Positions 1 through 4,642 of a stretch of DNA of 8,241 bases are shown here, piece by piece (within the stretch, counting starts at the first letter, position 1; the number at the start of each line of letters is the position of its first letter). This DNA comes from Methanosphaera sp. rholeuAM130. GTDB lineage: Archaea > Methanobacteriota > Methanobacteria > Methanobacteriales > Methanobacteriaceae. Below the pieces are notes generated by a model. It ran no database searches and was not told the origin of the DNA. It saw only the letters and a program-made list of their open reading frames with translations. A program made the translations under genes and the position numbers. The stretch spans positions 1-8,241 of the forward strand of contig MUZY01000009.1 of assembly GCA_003266065.1 (NCBI GenBank), written 5' to 3'.

Positions 1-535
1 CAGCATCTGCACTATAGGATAAATTTAATGCATTAGATCCTGTAAATATTATGAATACATTAACATGTTCATCATATACTAATTTTCCAGCCCAATCCCA
101 TTTTGCATCATATTGACTTTCATCAACAAAGATAAATAACGGTTCATTTGTAAGATAATATTTTTCATTGATTTGTTTAATAAAAACATTGAAATAATCC
201 ATTATCTTGAGGTTTTTCTCATATTTCAACTGTTCTAAGTCCAATAACAAGATCTTATTAGATGCTATCTTCTTAGTATTCAGTAAATAATCATATAATT
301 GATAGATCATGGTTGATTTACCTACACCCCTTAAACCTGGAACAACAAAAAATTTATTTTGGTTAGGTTTATCTATGAATTCATCCAAATAATCCTTTAA
401 CTCGAAATACAAATCCCTTCGTTTTAAATATTCATAATTGTTTTCTAAGATAAGTTTAACTGATTGGGGAGTTATCCTTAATAAATTCATTAAATAACTT
501 CTAATTTGATATTCATCCATCATTTCCAAATCCAT
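1..535 (-). CDS. AAA-type ATPase, N-terminal 178 residues (runs off left edge)
   Basis: This is a partial gene: the frame stays open from the ATG at 535 to the left edge, so the C-terminal part is missing. Visible motifs are a Walker A loop, GLRGVGKST (residues 67-75), a Walker B strand ending LFIFVDESQ (133-141), and a sensor-1-like TGSNAL (165-170). About 60 residues of charged, helical sequence precede Walker A. The order and spacing suit the predicted AAA+ ATPases of archaea and bacteria (COG1373/DUF4143-like or archaeal ATPase type). That family couples ATP hydrolysis to an unknown task and often sits in mobile or defence-rich DNA. The C-terminal domain that would decide the subfamily lies outside the window. 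No Shine-Dalgarno site precedes the ATG. A TATA-like tract at about 561-578 puts the transcript start only a few bases upstream, so the mRNA may be nearly leaderless. ATGs at codons 5 and 6 are alternative starts. Confidence 0.85.
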   Translation of the reverse strand, partial: MDLEMMDEYQIRSYLMNLLRITPQSVKLILENNYEYLKRRDLYFELKDYLDEFIDKPNQNKFFVVPGLRGVGKSTMIYQLYDYLLNTKKIASNKILLLDLEQLKYEKNLKIMDYFNVFIKQINEKYYLTNEPLFIFVDESQYDAKWDWAGKLVYDEHVNVFIIFTGSNALNLSYSADA

Positions 536-560
536 TATGTTTTTTAATGATATTATATTT

Positions 561-578
561 ATTATAATATATATAATT
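561..578 (-). promoter_or_regulatory. TATA-like promoter of the ATPase gene
   Basis: On the minus strand this tract reads AATTATATATATTATAAT. Its centre lies about 30-35 bases before the ATG at 535, the expected distance for an archaeal TATA box driving a transcript with a very short leader. The surroundings are AT-rich, so the exact box is uncertain. Confidence 0.45.
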
Positions 579-580
579 AT

Positions 581-657
581 GGAAATAATTCCTCAAAAAA
601 TATTTAAAAATAAGGAAATAATTCCCTAAAAAATTCAAAAAATAAGGAATTAATTCC
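581..657. repeat. Three evenly spaced palindromic repeats (operator-like array)
   Basis: Three 12-bp sites lie at 581-592 (GGAAATAATTCC), 614-625 (GGAAATAATTCC) and 646-657 (GGAATTAATTCC). The third is a perfect palindrome and the other two deviate at one central base. Each is followed by a run of about six A residues (after CTC or CCT), making a tandem unit of 32-33 bp, close to three helical turns. The array begins right behind the TATA-like tract of the ATPase gene, where a regulator could block or help the basal factors. This fits an array of binding sites for a dimeric regulator, possibly autoregulatory. The binding protein is unknown. Confidence 0.7.
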
Positions 658-851
658 CTAAAAAAATCTAAAACAATAGAACATATACGAAATATTCTCT
701 ATTTTAATATCAAATGAAGCCTTTAAAAATTCTTCATATACCTATCTAGGAATTGTAATATGCTCATATAATTCTTCCAGAATATCAGTTCTATTGATTA
801 TGATAAACAACTTAAACAATCAGTATCTGCGAATATAGGTTTATTTTGCAT
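658..851 (-). pseudogene. Decayed PIN-domain toxin gene
   Basis: The minus strand has an ATG at 851-849 preceded by a strong Shine-Dalgarno site, GGGAGG (857-862). It encodes MQNKPIFADTDCLSC and then hits a stop. Losing one base near 806-810 explains this: the neighbouring frame continues with FIIINRTDILEELYEHITIP. An in-frame TAG at 742-744 interrupts it, and VYEEFLKASFDIK follows until TAG at 658-660. The pieces match the N-terminal half of PIN-domain ribonucleases: first conserved Asp in ADTD, then the IxIPxxVYEE segment with its acidic residue. The C-terminal half with the remaining catalytic acids is absent, because the frame ends at the repeat array. PIN proteins are typically VapC-like RNases in toxin-antitoxin pairs. 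With a frameshift, a stop and a truncation, this copy should be inactive. Confidence 0.7.
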
Positions 852-984
852 AGTTTCCTCCCAGTTTACTATTCCCATACCTTACTTCACAGAATGCATC
901 TTATAACAGTTCATCTCTTTTTGAAAGATATAACACAATAGCAGAATTATAAGTTATTTTGATTTCATGAAATATTATAGTTTA
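841..984 (-). pseudogene. Probable antitoxin remnant overlapping the PIN gene
   Basis: Directly upstream of the PIN start, one minus-strand frame reads YNSAIVLYLSKRDELL, then TAA, then DAFCEVRYGNSKLGGNYAK and a final TAA at 843-841. The last codons overlap the PIN ATG in another frame by 11 bases, the tight overlap usual in toxin-antitoxin operons. The internal stop and the absence of a clear start mark it as broken. I do not recognise the family. The antitoxin role rests on position and overlap only, and the upstream limit is approximate. Confidence 0.4.
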
Positions 985-1340
985 ATCCATATTATAAACT
1001 TAGTAAAAATTTTTTAAAATTTATTCGGCATTATTTTTAAATTTAAAGAACGAAAACAGAATTAAAAAGAAAAAAGAGTTTTGAACCAAACAGAATCTAA
1101 TGACGATATTTTTCATTAAATTCTATATGAAAGTCTGTTTATTAAAATTTATATAAATATTTATCGAAAAAAAATTAAAATCTGTAAAGAGCTTTCAGGA
1201 AAAAATAACACCCATAAATCAGTATTTTTATTTAAAAAATTTTTTTAAAAATTCTCTGATTAAATCTATTCTAAAAAAAGCAAAAATCTGATAAAAATTA
1301 AAGATTCTAAGTTAATCACTGAAAAAATATTTTTAGAAAG
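985..1340. other. AT-rich intergenic stretch without a supported gene
   Basis: Both strands were read. The stretch is dominated by A and T runs. The only short frame with a start (1116 down to 1021, minus, 31 codons) is Phe/Leu/Asn-rich as expected by chance, has no Shine-Dalgarno site and is not called. The end near 1319-1336 probably serves as the tRNA terminator. The rest may be further decayed mobile DNA. Confidence 0.6.
1319..1336 (-). terminator. Oligo-T terminator downstream of the tRNA gene
   Basis: Just past the tRNA 3' end the minus strand reads CTAAAAATATTTTTTCAG, with a run of six T (1322-1327). Short T-runs are the usual archaeal termination signal. Confidence 0.5.
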
Positions 1341-1440
1341 TGGTAACTATAGGATTCGAACCTATGACGGCAACTAATGCCCCAGAATCCGGTTTATATT
1401 ATCAAAGTTCTGGTGTGTTCAACCGCTCCACCAAGTTACC
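1341..1440 (-). tRNA. Class II tRNA with anticodon-loop intron, isotype unresolved (Ser/Leu shape)
   Basis: Read on the minus strand, the acceptor stem is GGTAACT/AGTTACC (7 bp) with discriminator A and no encoded CCA. The D arm is GTG/CAC around GAGCGGTTGAA. The T arm ATAGG-TTCGAAT-CCTAT is perfect. A long variable arm (GGCA-ttagt-TGCC) marks a class II tRNA, normally Ser or Leu in archaea. The anticodon stem CCAGAA/TTCTGG encloses a 20-base loop, so an intron is likely. Removing the 13 bases TAATATAAACCGG at the canonical 37/38 site leaves CTTTGAA, with anticodon UUG (Gln), which clashes with the class II shape. A weak bulge-helix-bulge (TTTG with TAAA) instead favours a 10-base intron and anticodon UGA (Ser), but that leaves a bulged A in the stem and a stretched D loop. 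Discriminator A is more typical of archaeal Leu than Ser. The gene may be divergent or decaying. Confidence 0.75.
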
Positions 1441-1495
1441 CTAATAAATTGTATTTACTTTAAAGCATTATTAGCTTCTATAGGAAGTTTTTTTA

Positions 1496-1526
1496 ATGGA
1501 AAGAAATTTCAGTAGGAACTTTCCAT
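1496..1526. repeat. Inverted repeat / stem-loop
   Basis: Perfect 8-bp arms ATGGAAAG (1496-1503) and CTTTCCAT (1519-1526) flank a 15-base spacer. It lies between the tRNA and the 3' end of the small accessory gene. It could fold in a read-through transcript of that gene or mark an old element end. No function is assigned. Confidence 0.45.
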
Positions 1527-1547
1527 CTTCATATTATAATATTGGCT

Positions 1548-1564
1548 CCTATATTATATATAGG
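1548..1564. repeat. Short AT-rich inverted repeat
   Basis: CCTATAT and ATATAGG (7 bp each) face each other across three bases. With the T-rich hairpin at 1579-1595 (CTTTC/GAAAG on either side of an A/T loop), it lies 80-100 bases past the stop of the small accessory gene and may help end its transcript. The evidence is weak because of base composition. Confidence 0.3.
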
Positions 1565-1646
1565 AATTAAAGAAGAATCTTTCATAAAAAGAAAGTGATA
1601 AGGGTTAATAGGATATACAATAAATATTGAATGAACTATCCAATAC

Positions 1647-2027
1647 TTAAAGTTCATCATATAATTCCCTTAGTTCTTCTATTGATTTTTTTGACAGTTC
1701 CTGATCCTGTTTGTCTTCAATGATTGATAGGATTTTTTGCTTACGTGCATTCTTAATGATTTCCTGCTGTTTAGCTTTAATCTCTGCATCCTTGATTTTG
1801 AAGACACTTTGAACAATCTTAATCTTCGTTTCAACTTCAGTTAATCTTGGATTGTCCTCTTTGTCCAGAAGAGAATCCCCCTGCAGTTGCTTTTCATCGT
1901 TTTTAAGATTTCTATAAATCTTATCCAAGTCTTCCAAATTAAGATCAAACAAATCTTCAACATTTATTAATCCTTTAAATTCAAATCTATACTTGTTTTC
2001 CAGTGATTCAATCCATATGCTGTTCAT
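1647..2027 (-). CDS. Small helical protein of unknown function, partner of the upstream large gene
   Basis: I do not know a function. From memory, unchecked, it resembles a conserved uncharacterised protein of phage-related regions with the signature ENKYRFxFKGLINVEDL(W/F)DL near its start. Here that segment follows MNSIWIESL. The rest is helical: LEDLDKIYRNLKNDEKQL, then a Lys/Glu/Gln-rich stretch likely to form a coiled coil, ending ELSKKSIEELRELYDEL. There are no membrane segments or catalytic motifs. The frame is open to an ATG at 2063, but the ATG at 2027 is preferred: GGAGTTGAT (2032-2040), one mismatch from a full anti-SD complement, sits 4 bases before it, and the ATG at 2063 has none. 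This gives 126 residues. The gene lies 42 bases after the stop of the large gene on the same strand, so the two are probably co-transcribed and may act together as scaffold or adaptor plus effector. That role is inference. Confidence 0.85.
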   Translation of the reverse strand: MNSIWIESLENKYRFEFKGLINVEDLFDLNLEDLDKIYRNLKNDEKQLQGDSLLDKEDNPRLTEVETKIKIVQSVFKIKDAEIKAKQQEIIKNARKQKILSIIEDKQDQELSKKSIEELRELYDEL

Positions 2028-2069
2028 TCCAATCAACTCCATTAAATATAACGGATAGCTCATTTTTTA

Positions 2070-4109
2070 TTATATGATTACATTGAATATTCTTTCAACG
2101 TTTCTGCTTATTACCTTGACGGTAATCTTATTTCTCTGTGTTAATGAGAATCCAACCCCACTTAGCTGATTCTCACTTTCTTCAACACTTGTGACTGAGG
2201 ATAACGCTTCGGTAACACGTTTATGCTCAATCAATTCACTGTTAAGGAATTCGTTAAACCATGGGTTTGCAGTATCCTCATTGACACAGCCCTTCAGCAT
2301 GAAGAATATGTGCTTGTTTCCCACATTATTCTTTCCCCAGTAGTTGGGACTGTAACAGATAAGCGATACCGGAACGAATGTATTGTAGCTTATGTTCCAT
2401 TCCTTCTGGTTTGATGACTGTGAATCAAGCATACTTTCGAGTTCAAATTGGTCATCATCATTCAATGTTACCTTTGCCACATCAACATATTCCTTGTCAT
2501 ATAGCTTAAATGGATATGTGAAATTAAATATTCTTCCATCAAATTCTATTTCAGCGGTAAAACCATCATTCCCACCACGATATGTGTATTGATGTACACG
2601 GAATAGGTATTCGCCCCTGCTCATCAGGGACTTGTCCTTGTATTGAATGTTTTCGACTGCCGATTTGTTACGTTCAGGATGTATTATATCCACGTCAAGC
2701 CAGCCACCTGTCTTGTCGCTTTTCATGTCCCCAAAGTATATTTCATTACCATCAGGTTCTGTACAATGTGCATCCAAATCATTTTTATCCCATCGTCCCG
2801 TATTCCATTGTATTGAAAATCTAAGGTCAACATCCACATCTCCACCCATCTTTTTAACCCTTTGTTTCATGAGGCTATCTGCCAGGTTGTTGATGTATGT
2901 CCAGCTGAATGGGTTATCCCACTTGAACATGCTGACGGCATCGGGATTTACTGGTGCAATGAGAGATACGAAGTTTCTTCCCATATTATATGACATGTAG
3001 AGTTCCACTTCTGTTGCCGTTGGAAGTACTTTTTCAACAAATTCATTCAACTTGATTTCCTGCAGCTTGTCAAAGTTCTTGTTCTTATTCATGACAAACT
3101 GATTGAGTTTATCAAATATTCCATCAGAACTTCCAAGTACCTGTTTTACATCCCTATTTGCAAATAATATGTCATTGATGTTGATGTCTGTCAGATTAGC
3201 ATATCTACGCGGTATACTGTCCAAGTAACCCAGTTCATCCATTTTTTGACGTGCATTTTCAATCATTTGCCTGGTCAGTATTGGTTTGGGCCGTTTATAA
3301 TTTGTCGGTGCTACTATTTTTTCATACTTGTTTACGGCATCTTCTAGTGGCATGCCCTCCGTAATATCGGTTAACATTACACCCATACTAAGATTTTTGA
3401 TTTTGGATATGGTTGATCCTAATTCAACGCTTTTTACCCAGTAATACCTATCAATATTAGAAGTACTGATATTTTCATGTTCTTTAAGGTATTTTCTGAA
3501 TTTATTCAGGACATCTTTCCATTCCGTTGCCCTGTATATGCTATCCGTTTCGATTAGCTCCAGTACCGTATCAACCGCGTCTATTGAAATGCATGATGTG
3601 GAATCCTCCAAGATCTTCCTATCGGCACGTGATTCCATTATTTCACGGTGAGTACCCATATATTTTTCGGGTATGTCCAAATAGAAGTGATCATATCTGA
3701 GTATGGTGCCATCTTTCAGAATATGATAGTCTTCCTTGGTTCCTAATCTTTCGGAATCGGACAGGAATCTTTCCCTTATCCGTGCTTTTGCTATCTTTTT
3801 GTCCAGTACTTCAAATACCCCTTCAAGTTCCGGTACCCTTTCGCATCCAAATAACGTTATGTATTCATAGGTTTCTTCATCCACCGCAACTATATTGGAT
3901 GCCTTATGGAAGAAATGGCGACAGGCACTGCATTCATATTCATTGTTTGTACTGTATATTGGATTTATTTTACTTGGAATATTGTCCAGATATAATTTCC
4001 ATAGCTCATCCCATCCAATGTCTACTTTGAAGAGTTTTCTTGTTGCCATTTGACTATTGAAATGTTCATACATCATATTGACTTGTTTTGTAAAATATTC
4101 TTCTAACAA
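2070..4109 (-). CDS. Large accessory protein with N-terminal CxxC motif and DUF2135/YfaP-like C-terminal domain
   Basis: About 679 residues. I recall, unchecked, similar uncharacterised proteins in gut Firmicutes and phage-related DNA, sharing an early CxxC motif and an APTNYKRPKPI...TRQMIENA segment. Near residue 60 lies YECSACRHFFHK, a CxxC followed by His residues that could bind metal. The middle (about 90-420) is mostly helical and contains VAPTNYKRPKP and IPRRYANLTDININDILFANRD. Residues about 425-560 look like DUF2135/YfaP: IQWNTGRWDKNDLDAHCTEP, then DGNEIYFGD and GGWLDVDI, a beta fold found in extracellular or surface-linked proteins. No signal peptide or membrane helix is visible, so the protein is probably cytoplasmic. 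The frame is open up to a TTG at 4175 and includes an ATG at 4142. The TTG at 4109 is preferred because GGGGTGA (4114-4120) sits 4 bases before it and a TATA-like box lies within the longer frame. The role is unknown. Confidence 0.88.
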   Translation of the reverse strand: MLEEYFTKQVNMMYEHFNSQMATRKLFKVDIGWDELWKLYLDNIPSKINPIYSTNNEYECSACRHFFHKASNIVAVDEETYEYITLFGCERVPELEGVFEVLDKKIAKARIRERFLSDSERLGTKEDYHILKDGTILRYDHFYLDIPEKYMGTHREIMESRADRKILEDSTSCISIDAVDTVLELIETDSIYRATEWKDVLNKFRKYLKEHENISTSNIDRYYWVKSVELGSTISKIKNLSMGVMLTDITEGMPLEDAVNKYEKIVAPTNYKRPKPILTRQMIENARQKMDELGYLDSIPRRYANLTDININDILFANRDVKQVLGSSDGIFDKLNQFVMNKNKNFDKLQEIKLNEFVEKVLPTATEVELYMSYNMGRNFVSLIAPVNPDAVSMFKWDNPFSWTYINNLADSLMKQRVKKMGGDVDVDLRFSIQWNTGRWDKNDLDAHCTEPDGNEIYFGDMKSDKTGGWLDVDIIHPERNKSAVENIQYKDKSLMSRGEYLFRVHQYTYRGGNDGFTAEIEFDGRIFNFTYPFKLYDKEYVDVAKVTLNDDDQFELESMLDSQSSNQKEWNISYNTFVPVSLICYSPNYWGKNNVGNKHIFFMLKGCVNEDTANPWFNEFLNSELIEHKRVTEALSSVTSVEESENQLSGVGFSLTQRNKITVKVISRNVERIFNVII

Positions 4110-4113
4110 ATAT

Positions 4114-4120
4114 TCACCCC
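4114..4120 (-). promoter_or_regulatory. Shine-Dalgarno site deciding the start of the large accessory gene
   Basis: The minus strand reads GGGGTGA, then ATAT, then TTG (4109-4107). This is the best ribosome-binding site near this gene and supports a TTG start over the upstream ATG at 4142, which has only AGGT close before it, and the TTG at 4175, which has none. Confidence 0.6.
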
Positions 4121-4145
4121 ACTTTATAATAACCTTCGACATCTT

Positions 4146-4159
4146 ACCTATTATATGTA
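4146..4159 (-). promoter_or_regulatory. TATA-like box for the two-gene accessory unit
   Basis: The minus strand reads TTTACATATAATAG, centred about 43 bases before the TTG at 4109. A transcript starting 25-28 bases downstream would carry a leader of roughly 15-20 bases including the GGGGTGA site. That fits the shorter start. Confidence 0.4.
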
Positions 4160-4222
4160 AATAGGACTTTTTCAATAATTATAATGGAGAAAGGTAATTG
4201 AATCCGTTTGTGGATCAATACC

Positions 4223-4316
4223 CTGATTGACTCAGATATGACTATTTCAATCAGAACCAATATGAGATTACTCCGTTAATTATGGCATACACCCATAATG
4301 ACGTTATGCCCGTAAT
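4223..4316. repeat. Cluster of inverted repeats upstream of the accessory pair
   Basis: CTGATTGA (4223-4230) and TCAATCAG (4247-4254) are perfect 8-bp arms. Further on, ATTATG and CATAAT (6 bp), GGCATA and TATGCC, and the small dyad CATAA-tgacg-TTATG overlap between about 4279 and 4310. They could be operator-like sites or RNA folds. They overlap a possible short minus-strand peptide gene. Confidence 0.35.
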
Positions 4317-4358
4317 GATGTGGAATAATATAGAGGTTTTTTCCAGCATGCAAAACAT
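4251..4358 (-). CDS. Possible 35-residue membrane peptide
   Basis: A minus-strand frame from the ATG at 4358 (or the ATG at 4349) encodes a short charged start, MFCMLEKTS, followed by one continuous hydrophobic helix of about 25 residues (ILFHIITGITSLWVYAIING and then VISYWF), with TGA at 4253-4251. The single-helix layout is what small membrane peptides look like. A TATA-like tract (about 4367-4378) lies roughly 25 bases before the second ATG, which would suit a leaderless mRNA. There is no Shine-Dalgarno site, the DNA is AT-rich, and I recognise no family, so chance is a real alternative. Confidence 0.25.
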   Translation of the reverse strand: MFCMLEKTSILFHIITGITSLWVYAIINGVISYWF

Positions 4359-4560
4359 TTTATATACTATAATATGACATAAATCTGATATAAAGCCTTG
4401 AAAGAAAAAGATTTAATATATTTAATAAGATTTTTGTGAAAAAAAGTAATATAATATCGTTTCATATCGCATCATAATCCATATACTTTTAACAATTTCA
4501 GCTTAAGTTGTCACTTGACGGATTTTAAAGATTTTACTTTACAGACTATATTAAGAATGC
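4359..4560. other. AT-rich intergenic DNA upstream of the glmS promoter
   Basis: I see no gene or RNA here on either strand. The sequence holds scattered A/T runs, a TATA-like tract on the minus strand near 4367-4378, and nothing resembling a structured leader. Confidence 0.55.
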
Positions 4561-4570
4561 AATATATAAT
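4561..4570 (+). promoter_or_regulatory. TATA-like box of glmS
   Basis: AATATATAAT lies about 75 bases before the glmS ATG, giving a predicted transcript start near 4590-4595 and a leader of about 50 bases. AT richness makes the exact box uncertain. Confidence 0.4.
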
Positions 4571-4630
4571 AAATGTTATAATCAGATAATCAATAAGATA
4601 CAATTCAATTAAAATGATATTAATATAGGA

Positions 4631-4636
4631 AGGTGA
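4631..4636 (+). promoter_or_regulatory. Ribosome-binding site of glmS
   Basis: AGGTGA with a preceding GGA, six bases before the ATG at 4643, is a typical methanogen Shine-Dalgarno site. It fixes a start that places Cys directly after Met. Confidence 0.8.
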
Positions 4637-4642
4637 AACGAT

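Noticed and set aside
581..657. CRISPR array
   Set aside because: Only three units, 12-bp palindromes with near-identical A-rich spacers rather than unique ones; it looks like operator sites instead.
1021..1116. 31-codon minus-strand frame with hydrophobic content
   Set aside because: Phe/Leu/Asn-rich composition expected from A/T runs, no Shine-Dalgarno site, no coherent membrane-protein layout.
1341..1362. Attachment-site duplication of the tRNA 3' end
   Set aside because: I found no second copy of this segment and no integrase gene in the window.
2223..3000. Several plus-strand open frames of 63-117 codons
   Set aside because: They are antisense to the large accessory gene, lack ribosome sites and have unlikely composition; they are shadows of the minus-strand coding sequence.
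3782..4030. Plus-strand frame of 82 codons
   Set aside because: Antisense to the N-terminal part of the large accessory gene, with Cys/His-rich shadow composition and no start signal.
4571..4642. glmS ribozyme or riboswitch in the glmS leader
   Set aside because: The leader is short and AT-rich with no pseudoknot-like core, and the known ribozyme is bacterial.
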